Below are positions 52,307 through 61,138 of a stretch of 64,000 nucleotides of DNA, one piece after another. The stretch comes from an uncultured Porphyromonadaceae bacterium (GTDB taxonomy: Bacteria > Bacteroidota > Bacteroidia > Bacteroidales > Muribaculaceae), in assembly GCA_905198125.1 (NCBI GenBank), contig CAJKBH010000003.1, forward strand, positions 1-64,000, in the 5' to 3' direction. A program made the translations under genes and the position numbers. The notes beneath the pieces were generated by a model. It was not told the DNA's origin, did not search any database, and saw only the letters and a program-made list of their open reading frames with translations. How positions within the stretch are numbered: position 1 is the stretch's first letter; each line of letters opens with the position of its first letter.

Positions 52307-53803
52307 ATGATTAAGAAAATCATATATCTTGCAGCCGCGCTCATAGGCGTTACGGCGATATCGTCGTGCGAGCTGAAATCAAATGTGTATGACGCCTATA
52401 ACACCTCGATATTCCCTAAGACGGAGGAGGATCTGGAGGCCCTTCTGGTAGGCAGCGTCTACGCACCGTTCCGGTCCAATCAGTTCAGCGGTCTTTTCAC
52501 CGTAGCCATAGGGGGTGTGCAGATCTATAACGATATGTGCACCGATATGGGCGACTGCAACTGGAATGACCCTTACTGGTTCGACATCATAAATGTCAAT
52601 TTCAATCTCAACAATTCCAATGGCGTGCAGTTGATATACAACAACTGGCTTTCATCCCTGTCCCGAATCGCCGATGTGGTGAATCGAATCAAGGAGATGG
52701 ATTCCATATCCGAAGAAAACAAACAGAAAATGCTTGCCGAATGCTATTGCGCCACCGGATGGTTGGGATATATCCTGTATGACATGTATGGAGGCATACA
52801 GATTCCCACCGAGGAGTCGCTGGCCAATCCTGCCGCCAATGTGATAATTCCCCGTTCGTCGAATGAAGAAACCGCCAAGTTTATAGAAGACAATCTGCTT
52901 GCGGCGGCCAAGCACCTTCCCAAGAATATAAAATACGGCTCGGCCGATTACGGCCGGTTTACAGCCGGTACCGCCTACACGATACTGATGCACCTGTATA
53001 TGCACGACGCACGATGGAAGGACGCCGCAGAAATCGGCAGGGAACTGATGAAACCGGAATACGGTTATAGTCTTGTACCCGAATACAAGGACATCTTCAC
53101 TCTCGAGAACGAAGGCAACAGCGAGACCATATTTGCCTGCACATGCGACCACGGCATTCACACACAGTACTGGCTGTCGCAGGTATTGTCCGAAAATTAT
53201 CCGGTCAAGAACAGGAAAATGCAGCGGTGGGGCGGTTACCGTATGCCGTGGAACTATTTTCATACATACGAGGACGGCGACCGGCGTCTCGAGACAATCG
53301 TATCGAGCTATGTCAGCACCGCCGGCGTCCTTGTAGACGAGGCCCACCCCAGCGACGGGTTGAGAAAAGGAGCCATGCCTAAGAAATATGGCGAGGATCC
53401 CGAGGATACCGGTGCCGGTTCGTCCATCGACTGGATAGTGCTCAGATACGCGGATGTGCTTCTCCTTCAGGCCGAGGCACTGGCCCGTAGCGCCGACGGC
53501 GTGACACAGGAGGCCGTGGACCGTCTGAACGATATACGCCGGCGTGCCGGACTCGAACCGTACAAGACTGGTGACTTCAGCGGCCTGGAATCATTCCTGA
53601 ATGCTGTCCTTACCGAACGGGGTCATGAATTGTATTTCGAAGGATGGCGTCGAAGCGACCTGATCCGCCATGGCAAGTTTGTGACTTATGCCAAATTATA
53701 CAAAAAGAGTCGCACGGCGGCTCCGCACCATGTCCTGTTCCCGCTGCCCCAATCTGTCATAATGGAGGGCCACGGCCAGGTGCTTCAGAATCCCGGATAT
53801 TAA
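52307..53803 (+). CDS. SusD/RagB-family surface glycan-binding lipoprotein
   Basis: A 498-residue lipoprotein lid of the SusC transporter. ATG 52307 gives signal MIKKIIYLAAALIG and lipobox AISSC (Cys near 22); an upstream start at 52265 would spoil the signal. The typical SusD features are present: NSNGVQLIYNNWLSSLSRI, ADVLLLQAEALARSADG, and the closing ERGHELYFEGWRRSDLIRHGKF. It directly follows susC (22 bases) and is followed by a hairpin. Confidence 0.93.
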   Translation: MIKKIIYLAAALIGVTAISSCELKSNVYDAYNTSIFPKTEEDLEALLVGSVYAPFRSNQFSGLFTVAIGGVQIYNDMCTDMGDCNWNDPYWFDIINVNFNLNNSNGVQLIYNNWLSSLSRIADVVNRIKEMDSISEENKQKMLAECYCATGWLGYILYDMYGGIQIPTEESLANPAANVIIPRSSNEETAKFIEDNLLAAAKHLPKNIKYGSADYGRFTAGTAYTILMHLYMHDARWKDAAEIGRELMKPEYGYSLVPEYKDIFTLENEGNSETIFACTCDHGIHTQYWLSQVLSENYPVKNRKMQRWGGYRMPWNYFHTYEDGDRRLETIVSSYVSTAGVLVDEAHPSDGLRKGAMPKKYGEDPEDTGAGSSIDWIVLRYADVLLLQAEALARSADGVTQEAVDRLNDIRRRAGLEPYKTGDFSGLESFLNAVLTERGHELYFEGWRRSDLIRHGKFVTYAKLYKKSRTAAPHHVLFPLPQSVIMEGHGQVLQNPGY

Positions 53804-53832
53804 TTGTTCAATAATCAGTTAACCCATGAGAG

Positions 53833-53866
53833 GAAAGGGCTGTATTCTATGGGATGCAGCCCTTTC
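53833..53866 (+). terminator. Intercistronic hairpin after susD
   Basis: GAAAGGGCTG (53833-53842) and CAGCCCTTTC (53857-53866) form a 10-bp stem with a 14-base loop, 10 bases before the next start codon. No U run follows, so it is more likely a partial terminator or an mRNA-stabilising structure that sets susCD expression above that of the downstream enzymes. Confidence 0.6.
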
Positions 53867-53876
53867 ATAAATTGAT

Positions 53877-56015
53877 ATGAAACCGTTATTGTCAACAATA
53901 ATCCTGCTGACCGCCTCATTGGCAGCATACTCCGCGGAACATCGTTTCTATGCCGATGAAGGCGCGGGAGACGATTTTTCTCCGCAAGGCATCGTCTGCA
54001 TGATCCGCTCAGGCATAGACGGCGACGTGGAGAACGTACGGGTCACCATTAAGAATAACAGACATACGCCGTTTCAGCCCGTAAAGGCAGGCATCCTCCT
54101 TGGCATCGATACATACATGGATCAATACCCCGACTGGAACGACAAATACTTCCCTACCCTTATGGTATGCGAGCCATGTCATTTCTATGGTTATATGCAA
54201 TCTCCTTCTGGAAAGATCAAGGCCATAGCATCACCGGACCCTGTGGCGTCATGGAGCCTCGATTATAATCTCGGATATCAGGATCCGGCGCCGCATTGGT
54301 TCATGGGACATCGCATCAAGTCATTGAGGCTTGATCTTCTTGCAGCCCTGCCTTTGCCTGCTCATCATCCCGGAAATCAATGGCAGCTTATGCCGGGTGA
54401 AGAACGCTCCTGGACCATAAAGATCATTGATATTCCTGCACTCGCGGATTTCGAAGCGACAGTAAGCCGGGAATGCGGCGTTCCGATGCTGCATATTGAA
54501 ACGACGTCTACCGCTCCAGGCAATGAAATACAGTTTGACATCTATGGCACTGCTCCGTCAGTGACAGTCAACCGACAGCCTGTACCCGTTAAGAAATCAG
54601 ACATCGGCTGGCAGGCCTGTTTCTCATCCTCCACACCCGGCATATATGACATCGAGGTCATTGACGGGAACAAAAAGGCTCATGGTCACATCAATGTCCG
54701 TTATCCCTGGCGCAGGACCATGGAACTCGCCCGGGAAGCAGCCTGGCGATATAAGCAGAAAGCCACATCGCATGTCGAGAGCTGGTATGGATTCCATACC
54801 GCATTCCTCGCCGCACGATATTTTCCTTGCGATTCCATCGACAGCCTTCTCAACAAACGGTTCGATACGATATTCAATGAATTGTTTGACTCCGACGGCA
54901 ACCAGAAGAAGTATGACTGGCGCATTCAGAACGTATCGTCGACTGTCGGCATGCTTGTGGACAGATACGAGGCATACGGCGACAAGGCCGACCTTATGAA
55001 GGCCCGTCTCCTGGCCGACCGGTTTATTTCATCGTTTCAACAGAAAGACGGAGCGTACAGAACAGGCAACACCGTATATACAAGCGTGATATACCCGGCC
55101 AAGAGCATTCTTGAGCTCGCCGACGCCGAATGGGCCGCAGGCCTCAAGAACGACGCACGTAGACATGAACGTTCCGCCCGGATGGCCATTGAGAGGCTTG
55201 TGGAATCCAAAGGGGATTTCGAAACAGAAGGGGAAATTACATACGAGGACGGAATGGTCAGCTGCTCCGCGCTGCAGATAGGAATGCTCGCCCTCCGGCA
55301 GAAGGACAACAGATTGCGCCGGCATTATACCGATGAAATGCTCGAGATATTGAAAGGCCATGACTGTCTGACTCAGCTCAGGGTGCCGGACGGGCGCCGG
55401 AGAGGCGGAACCATGCGCTATTGGGAGGCTCAGTATGACGTTCACATGCTGCCCAACATGATTTCATCGCCCCATGGCTGGAGCGCATGGCGCGCATACG
55501 CCACTTATTATGCGTATCTGCTCACGGGTGACGAACGCTGGATTAAGGAAACTTTCGACGCGGCTTCATCGTTCGCATCTCTCATTGACCCCTCAAGCGG
55601 CCGACTCAGATGGGCGTTTGTCGTGGACCCTCAGCTTCATGTCCGGCAGATAGCCGTCCCTGACTCTGCGCACACATCCGAGACTCCAAGCTATGGCACA
55701 CCGCATCCCGATGTGTACGGCAATCGTAAATTTACCGTCGGCGAACAATATGTGGACATGATTTCCGACTGGCAGACTGTCGTATCTTCCGACAATGACG
55801 TCCATGAGGTATTCAAGTTCATTGCCGAGGCCGTGCTGGACAAGGCGTACGTCGTGGAACGCCCCGACGGATCGTTGGGCTGCTACAATTGCAAAGCCGT
55901 ACGAAACGGCAACAATATTGAAGTCTATGCCTCCGAACCCCAGATATGCCGCCTGTTCGTCAATACAAAGGATAAATATAATGTCAAATTTGATGGAGAA
56001 ATAATATGGCAATGA
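53877..56015 (+). CDS. Unknown secreted protein of the PUL, probable alpha/alpha-toroid enzyme
   Basis: A 712-residue exported protein (signal ending near LAAYSA). It has a beta-rich N-terminal part (about 20-280) and a helical middle (about 285-620) with repeats of paired helices (REAAWRYKQKATSHVESWYG, WRIQNVSSTVGMLVDRYEA, DGMVSCSALQIGMLALRQ, PHGWSAWRAYATYYAYL) typical of (alpha/alpha)6 barrels used by glycoside hydrolases and lyases, then a C-terminal beta part. Candidate acid residues occur in GEITYEDGMVS and GTMRYWEAQYD. I cannot name the family. Its place between susD and the GH3 gene argues for a glycan-degrading role. It overlaps the GH3 gene by 10 bases. Confidence 0.8.
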   Translation: MKPLLSTIILLTASLAAYSAEHRFYADEGAGDDFSPQGIVCMIRSGIDGDVENVRVTIKNNRHTPFQPVKAGILLGIDTYMDQYPDWNDKYFPTLMVCEPCHFYGYMQSPSGKIKAIASPDPVASWSLDYNLGYQDPAPHWFMGHRIKSLRLDLLAALPLPAHHPGNQWQLMPGEERSWTIKIIDIPALADFEATVSRECGVPMLHIETTSTAPGNEIQFDIYGTAPSVTVNRQPVPVKKSDIGWQACFSSSTPGIYDIEVIDGNKKAHGHINVRYPWRRTMELAREAAWRYKQKATSHVESWYGFHTAFLAARYFPCDSIDSLLNKRFDTIFNELFDSDGNQKKYDWRIQNVSSTVGMLVDRYEAYGDKADLMKARLLADRFISSFQQKDGAYRTGNTVYTSVIYPAKSILELADAEWAAGLKNDARRHERSARMAIERLVESKGDFETEGEITYEDGMVSCSALQIGMLALRQKDNRLRRHYTDEMLEILKGHDCLTQLRVPDGRRRGGTMRYWEAQYDVHMLPNMISSPHGWSAWRAYATYYAYLLTGDERWIKETFDAASSFASLIDPSSGRLRWAFVVDPQLHVRQIAVPDSAHTSETPSYGTPHPDVYGNRKFTVGEQYVDMISDWQTVVSSDNDVHEVFKFIAEAVLDKAYVVERPDGSLGCYNCKAVRNGNNIEVYASEPQICRLFVNTKDKYNVKFDGEIIWQ

Positions 56016-58183
56016 AAATAAGAAATATATGTCTGCTGGTCTATACGCTTGCCGCCTCTGCCTGCCTCGTCAGTGCGGACGTGCCGGCATACCTCAATGA
56101 CAGTCTGGATATCGAGACAAGAGTCGAGGATGTTCTCGGACGGCTCTCCGTCGAGGAAAAGATCGCAATGATTCATGCCCAGTCCAAGTTCACATCCCCC
56201 GGCGTTCCTCGCCTGGGCATTCCGGACCTCACGGTCAACGACGGTCCGCAGGGTGTCAGGGATGAATTGTTATGGGACAGTTGGGAAAATGCCGGGCATA
56301 CCAACGACTCGTGCACTTCGTATCCGGCATTGACATCATTGGCGGCAACATGGAACCGCGGACTGGCCCGCCGGCAGGGACGCTCGCTGGGAGAAGAATT
56401 TCTTCAGCGCGGAAAGGACGTGGCTCTTGCCCCGGGCATTAATATCTCCCGCCATCCTCTCTGTGGCCGTAACTTCGAATATATGGGCGAAGACCCGGTC
56501 CTGGCCGGTGTCATGGCCGCTGAATTCGTGAAGGGGATTCAAACCAACGGTGTGGCGGCTTGTGTGAAGCACTTCGCGCTCAACAATCAGGAAACAGACC
56601 GTCACGAAGTAAACGTGATCGTAAGCGACCGGGCACTTCACGAGATATATCTGGAAGGCTTCAGGCGAGCCATTGTCGACGGCGGAGCATGGACTGTAAT
56701 GGGCGCCTACAACAAATACAGAGGACAATTCTGCACCCACAATGAGTATCTTAACAAAATCCTGAAAACGGACTGGAATTTTGACGGAGTCTTCATGTCC
56801 GACTGGGGCGGCACGGAAGATACGCGTGAAGCCATATTCAACGGGCTTGACCTGGAATTCGGCACCCATACCGACGGCTTGTCCTCCGGCATGAAAAACG
56901 CATACGACAACTATTATCTCGCGTCTCCATACCTGGAATTGATAAGATCCGGAGAGGTCGGAACTGCCGAACTGGATGATAAGGTTCGCCGTATCCTGCG
57001 GCTTATGTTTCGCACGTCGATGAACCGCAACCGCGGATTCGGGTCCCGCAATTCGAAGGAACATTCTGCCGACGTACTCGCCGTGCAACAGGAGGGAATT
57101 GTACTGCTGAAAAACGACAATGACATCCTGCCTATCGATAGAAAAAAATATCACAGGATACTCGTAGTCGGTGAGAACGCGTACCAATCACATACCCGCT
57201 GGGGTGGATCCTCGGGCATTAAAGCGCGATATGAGGTCAAACCCATAGACGCCCTGCGCAGTAGGGCCGGCAATGATGTCGACATCATGTTCCAACAGGG
57301 TTATACAACTGTTATGCCCGAGAACATTCAGCTTGAGGATTCGCTCAGGGCCGAGGCCGTCAGAGCTGCCCGGAATGCGGATCTTGTGATATACATAGGT
57401 GGTTACGACAAACGGTATGACACGGAAAGCCACGATCGGACGGATTCTAAAGCCCCATATCGTCAGGACCGTCTTATAGAAGAACTTCTTAAACAGCACA
57501 TACCTGTCGTGGTCGTAACTTTCGGAGCAAGTACGTTCGACATGCCGTTCATCGACCGGATACCCGCCATGCTCCATGCATGGTATGGAGGAAGTGAATC
57601 GGGCACGGCTCTGGCACAGGTCCTTTTCGGAGATATAAACCCTTCGGGCAAACTTCCTGTCACCTTTTATAAGCAGGCGTCGGATTGCGGAGCTTTGGCC
57701 TTGGGCGAATATCCCGGCGACGGTGAGAACGTCCGTTACAACGAGGACATTTTTGTAGGTTACCGGTATGTTGACCGATATGGAGTGAAACCTCAATTCC
57801 ATTTCGGCCATGGGTTAAGCTACACCCGCTTCTCCTATGGAAAACCAACTGTCGACAAAAAGGAACTGGCTGAGGGCGACACGGTAAATATCGTCATCCC
57901 TGTTACAAATATCGGTTCTCGCCATGGTAAGGAAACAGTGCAGCTGTACGTTCACGATGACAAGGCGTCTGTAATACGTCCGGTTAAGGAATTGAAAGGT
58001 TTCGACAAATTAAGTCTCGCTCCCGGAGAAACGAAACACGCTGTGTTCCGGCTTACAGCCGATGACCTTAGCTTCTATGATGAATCTTCCGGGAGCTGGA
58101 AAGCGGAGCCGGGCACATTCCAGGTGCTGATAGGCGCTTCTTCCAACGATATCCGAAGAAATATACAGATTCGACTAAAGTGA
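56006..58183 (+). CDS. Glycoside hydrolase family 3 beta-glucosidase-type enzyme
   Basis: A 725-residue exported exo-glycosidase. Signal peptide to about 24; TIM-barrel domain with LTVNDGPQGVRDE, KHFALNNQETDRHEVN and the nucleophile Asp266 in GVFMSDWGGTEDT; alpha/beta sandwich domain with VVTFGASTFDMPF and LFGDINPSGKLPVTFY; and a C-terminal fibronectin-III-like domain (ETVQLYVHDDKASVIRPVKE). Such enzymes release terminal beta-linked glucose or xylose from oligosaccharides in the periplasm. The start may be 56006 or the second ATG at 56012; both overlap the upstream gene. Confidence 0.92.
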   Translation: MAMKIRNICLLVYTLAASACLVSADVPAYLNDSLDIETRVEDVLGRLSVEEKIAMIHAQSKFTSPGVPRLGIPDLTVNDGPQGVRDELLWDSWENAGHTNDSCTSYPALTSLAATWNRGLARRQGRSLGEEFLQRGKDVALAPGINISRHPLCGRNFEYMGEDPVLAGVMAAEFVKGIQTNGVAACVKHFALNNQETDRHEVNVIVSDRALHEIYLEGFRRAIVDGGAWTVMGAYNKYRGQFCTHNEYLNKILKTDWNFDGVFMSDWGGTEDTREAIFNGLDLEFGTHTDGLSSGMKNAYDNYYLASPYLELIRSGEVGTAELDDKVRRILRLMFRTSMNRNRGFGSRNSKEHSADVLAVQQEGIVLLKNDNDILPIDRKKYHRILVVGENAYQSHTRWGGSSGIKARYEVKPIDALRSRAGNDVDIMFQQGYTTVMPENIQLEDSLRAEAVRAARNADLVIYIGGYDKRYDTESHDRTDSKAPYRQDRLIEELLKQHIPVVVVTFGASTFDMPFIDRIPAMLHAWYGGSESGTALAQVLFGDINPSGKLPVTFYKQASDCGALALGEYPGDGENVRYNEDIFVGYRYVDRYGVKPQFHFGHGLSYTRFSYGKPTVDKKELAEGDTVNIVIPVTNIGSRHGKETVQLYVHDDKASVIRPVKELKGFDKLSLAPGETKHAVFRLTADDLSFYDESSGSWKAEPGTFQVLIGASSNDIRRNIQIRLK

Positions 58184-58190
58184 TATTGAC

Positions 58191-58877
58191 ATGAATTTTA
58201 TTAAAATGATTTGGGCATTGACGGCATTAATGCTGCCGTTGCAATGTCTGGCACAGGATTATCGAAAGGATAAACCACAATCCGTAAACTATCTTCAGGG
58301 AAAGATACTGTCCGTTATCGGCGACAGTGAGGCGGCTGGCGATAAAAACGGCATTGCCGACACATACTGCTACTTCATCGCACAGCGCAACTGCATGAAG
58401 GTCCATAATCTGGCCCTCAACGGTCAGAAACTGTGCAATGCGGTGGAAGGCAAGGACTGGCCGGCATTAATCGACAACTATGACCGGATACCGGAAGAAT
58501 CGGACTATATCCTGGTCCACATAGGGTATAATGACAGTTTCGATCCCCTTGAGCCTGACGAATCCCGGGACTCATTGAAATTCAAAGGTGCGTTCAACGG
58601 CCTTGTCAAGGGATTACGCTCCCGCTATCCCCATGCACGGATCGGAGTTATCTGTCCTTATTACTTCAACAACGAGCCCACACGAATCGCGCGCGCCGAA
58701 TGGTTGATGCGACGTTGCAGGGATCTGCATGTACAGTGCATCGACGGTTGCGCCATGTCCGGTCTTTCCCTCGAAGTCCCGGAACAAGCCGACATGTTTC
58801 GTGATGAAGTCCATCTCACGATAAAGGGTCACAGACACATGTCGTATATCTACGAGAATTTCATGCGGGGATTATAG
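58191..58877 (+). CDS. Secreted SGNH/GDSL-type esterase
   Basis: A 228-residue exported hydrolase, signal peptide to about 22 (QCLAQ). The four SGNH blocks are present: block I VIGDSEAAGDK (catalytic Ser), the Gly block near LALNGQ, block III HIGYNDSFD (Asn), and block V DEVHLTIKGH with Asp and His. It probably removes acetyl groups from the imported glycan. It lies 7 bases after the GH3 gene, last of the PUL on this strand. Confidence 0.88.
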   Translation: MNFIKMIWALTALMLPLQCLAQDYRKDKPQSVNYLQGKILSVIGDSEAAGDKNGIADTYCYFIAQRNCMKVHNLALNGQKLCNAVEGKDWPALIDNYDRIPEESDYILVHIGYNDSFDPLEPDESRDSLKFKGAFNGLVKGLRSRYPHARIGVICPYYFNNEPTRIARAEWLMRRCRDLHVQCIDGCAMSGLSLEVPEQADMFRDEVHLTIKGHRHMSYIYENFMRGL

Positions 58878-58915
58878 GGTGTTGCCCCTTCATGGCAAAT
58901 AACTATGATAATCAC

Positions 58916-58954
58916 GCCCCCTTCACCATGGCTTACGCTTTGATGAAGGGGGGC
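58916..58954. terminator. Terminator between the PUL and the ECF sigma gene
   Basis: GCCCCCTTCA (58916-58925) pairs with TGAAGGGGGGC (58944-58954; one extra G) around an 18-base loop, followed by TTTG. It lies between convergent genes and can serve both. Confidence 0.7.
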
Positions 58955-58982
58955 TTTGATATTGTTCCTCAGGCATTGCTTC

Positions 58983-59648
58983 TTAAGATATTTCGTGTAT
59001 CTTGTACATCTGAAACAGGGTATCTTTATAATCAGGCGACCAAAAGCCGTCAGAATACATATAACCCAGCACAAATGCGAGAGCCACTGCCGGAAGATAA
59101 TCGCACAGGTCCCGGTGGAGTTGTTTTAATGCCTGCTGAATTCGATAATAAATGGTTTTTTGCGACAGATTGTATATTTCAGCTATTTCTTTGCAACTCT
59201 TTCCTTCGAAACGATACATCAGAAATGCGGTACGATAGGTTTCAGGCAAAGCGTCTATCGCCTTTCTGATTCGTTCTTTCAATTCTTCGACCACCATGAA
59301 ATCACTTTCGTTCAATTCATGGCGGCGCCGATATTCCTCCATGTACACAGCCGTAGATTGTGTCTGGCGGTTTCGTACGGCTATTTTACATGCACGATGG
59401 TACACCATGGAATACAGGTAATGGCGGAAATCGGTCTCTATCTGAATCTGCTCATGTTTCTCCCAAAGCCATACCATAACGTCACAGGCAACACTCTCGG
59501 CATCCCGGGCATCATCTAAAAAACGTGTCGCGTACGCGCAGATCGATGTGTAATAGCGGCGGAACAAGGTCTCGAAAGCTTTGTGACTTCCATCCTTGAG
59601 ACGCCTGACCAATTGCTCGTCGTCTAATTCCTTATAACTGGAAACCAT
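58983..59648 (-). CDS. ECF-type RNA polymerase sigma factor
   Basis: A 221-residue sigma factor. Region 2 reads AFETLFRRYYTSICAYATRFLDDARDAE with VMVWLWEKHEQI; region 4 reads IDALPETYRTAFLMYRFEGK then SCKEIAEIYNLSQKTIYYRI, the HTH that reads the -35-type element. A hydrophobic C-terminal end (YLPAVALAFVLGYMYSDGF) is longer than usual and could touch the membrane or the anti-sigma. It is convergent with the PUL and probably the partner of FecR at 45982. It has a consensus promoter and a leader containing a 28-bp palindrome. Confidence 0.92.
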   Translation of the reverse strand: MVSSYKELDDEQLVRRLKDGSHKAFETLFRRYYTSICAYATRFLDDARDAESVACDVMVWLWEKHEQIQIETDFRHYLYSMVYHRACKIAVRNRQTQSTAVYMEEYRRRHELNESDFMVVEELKERIRKAIDALPETYRTAFLMYRFEGKSCKEIAEIYNLSQKTIYYRIQQALKQLHRDLCDYLPAVALAFVLGYMYSDGFWSPDYKDTLFQMYKIHEIS

Positions 59649-59694
59649 TATGAGTGTTATGTGTGTTTCTGATTATTCTTTTATCGCTCCAACG

Positions 59695-59722
59695 GGGCTC
59701 AATGTCCATGGACATTGAGCCC
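59695..59722. promoter_or_regulatory. 28-bp perfect palindrome in the sigma-factor leader
   Basis: GGGCTCAATGTCCA (59695-59708) is followed at once by its exact reverse complement TGGACATTGAGCCC (59709-59722). It lies between the promoter and the start codon, so the mRNA would form a stable hairpin 47-74 bases before the ATG. No U run follows on either strand. It may be an operator or a leader control element. Confidence 0.75.
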
Positions 59723-59770
59723 TCTCCACAGCCTGTGCGGTTACCTGGAGTATATTACTCTTATATGGTT

Positions 59771-59801
59771 CAAAGTTAATAATTATTTCATTCTCCACAA
59801 A
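59771..59801 (-). promoter_or_regulatory. Consensus promoter of the ECF sigma gene
   Basis: On the minus strand TTTG (59798-59801), exactly 19 bases, then TAACTTTG (59771-59778), a perfect Bacteroidetes primary promoter. Transcription would begin near 59764, giving a leader of about 115 bases. It lies just past the end of the CoA-transferase gene. Confidence 0.75.
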
Positions 59802-59833
59802 ATCGCGTCAACGATTTAACAAGTCAGCGTTCC

Positions 59834-61138
59834 TTATTTCAGGCGCAGGTAGGAGTAACCGAAACGTTCGGCGGCGGCGCGGTCCAGTTCCTCGCGGAAT
59901 TCCGGGGCGGCTATGGACACCATCAGCTTGGCGCGCTCGGCCAGATTCTTGCCGCGCAGGTTCACTATACCGTTCTCCGTCACTATGTAGTTGGTCTGGA
60001 AACGTGTCGTAACAACCCCGGCTCCGGGAGTCAGCACAGGCTTGATCTTGTTATGCCCCTTGTTGGTCTTGGACAGCATAGCCAGGAACGACAGTCCCCC
60101 CTCGCTGCGGCTGGAGCCATACACGAAGTCGTGCTGGCCGCCCACGCCCGAGAACAAGCGCGTGCCTATCGAATCGGCGCACACCTGACCCGTCAGGTCT
60201 ATCTCCAGACATGAGTTGATGGACATCACCTTCGGGTTCTGCGCTATGGTGAATGGATTGTTGGTCCATGCCACATCCTTGAACACCACGTCCTCGTTGC
60301 CGTCCAGAAACTCGTACAATGCCTTTGATCCGAGGGCCAGCGAACCGACGGACTTGCCGGGCATCACGGTCTTGCACGAGTTGTCTATGACGCCGCTTTT
60401 CAACAGCGGCAGAACGCCGTCGGTCATCGCCTCGGTGTGCAGGCCAAGATGCTTATGGTTGGCCAGGGCGCGTATCACGGCGTTGGGTATGCCGCCCACG
60501 CCTATCTGCATCGTGGCGCCGTCAGGTATCAGCTCGGCTATGTAGTTGCCGATTCGTATCTCCTCCTCGGTCGGCACGGCCGTAGGCACCTCCACCAGCG
60601 GTTCGTCCACCTCCACTGCGGCGGCAAGCTGCGACACGTGTATCACGGCGTCACCGGGCAGGTACGGCACGTTGGGATTGATCTGCGCTATCACCCTGTC
60701 GGCACATTCCACGGCGGCAGTGGCCAGGTCGGCCGACACGCCGAAGCTGACCAGTCCATCCTCGTTGGGCACCGAGCAGTTTATCAGCGCCACGTCCACA
60801 CGGCAGGTGCCGTCGCGAAACAGCTCCGGCACCTCGCCTAAGAATCGCGGAGTCATGGTGCCGTAACCTTCATTGATGTAGTTGCGGAAGGCATTGGAGA
60901 TAAAGAACGAGTCAATCAGAAACGAGTCCTTGTACTCGGGATTGCACAGCGGCGATGGGCGACGCCCCACGGCGAAACCGCTGTACACCGTCACGTCGCG
61001 CAGTTCATGTCCGCGTTGGGCCAATGCCTCTACCAGCACCTCGGGTATCGACGTCGACCCCTGTATATATACATGGTCGCCGCTCTCTATCAGCTTCACC
61101 GCCTCCGCGGCGCTCACAAACTTCAGTCCTTCCATCAT
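59834..61138 (-). CDS. Acetyl-CoA hydrolase/CoA-transferase family protein
   Basis: A 434-residue family I-like CoA-transferase (4-hydroxybutyrate/acetate/succinate CoA-transferase group). Features are VYIQGSTSIPEVLVEALAQR at the N-terminus, ATMQIGVGGIPNAVIRAL, LGLHTEAMTDGV with the catalytic Glu that forms the CoA thioester, and SRSEGGLSFLAM. It would move CoA from an acyl-CoA to a carboxylate. Its start overlaps the aminotransferase stop by 4 bases. With IorAB it could convert arylacetyl-CoA to free arylacetate; the substrate is inferred from neighbours. Confidence 0.85.
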   Translation of the reverse strand: MMEGLKFVSAAEAVKLIESGDHVYIQGSTSIPEVLVEALAQRGHELRDVTVYSGFAVGRRPSPLCNPEYKDSFLIDSFFISNAFRNYINEGYGTMTPRFLGEVPELFRDGTCRVDVALINCSVPNEDGLVSFGVSADLATAAVECADRVIAQINPNVPYLPGDAVIHVSQLAAAVEVDEPLVEVPTAVPTEEEIRIGNYIAELIPDGATMQIGVGGIPNAVIRALANHKHLGLHTEAMTDGVLPLLKSGVIDNSCKTVMPGKSVGSLALGSKALYEFLDGNEDVVFKDVAWTNNPFTIAQNPKVMSINSCLEIDLTGQVCADSIGTRLFSGVGGQHDFVYGSSRSEGGLSFLAMLSKTNKGHNKIKPVLTPGAGVVTTRFQTNYIVTENGIVNLRGKNLAERAKLMVSIAAPEFREELDRAAAERFGYSYLRLK

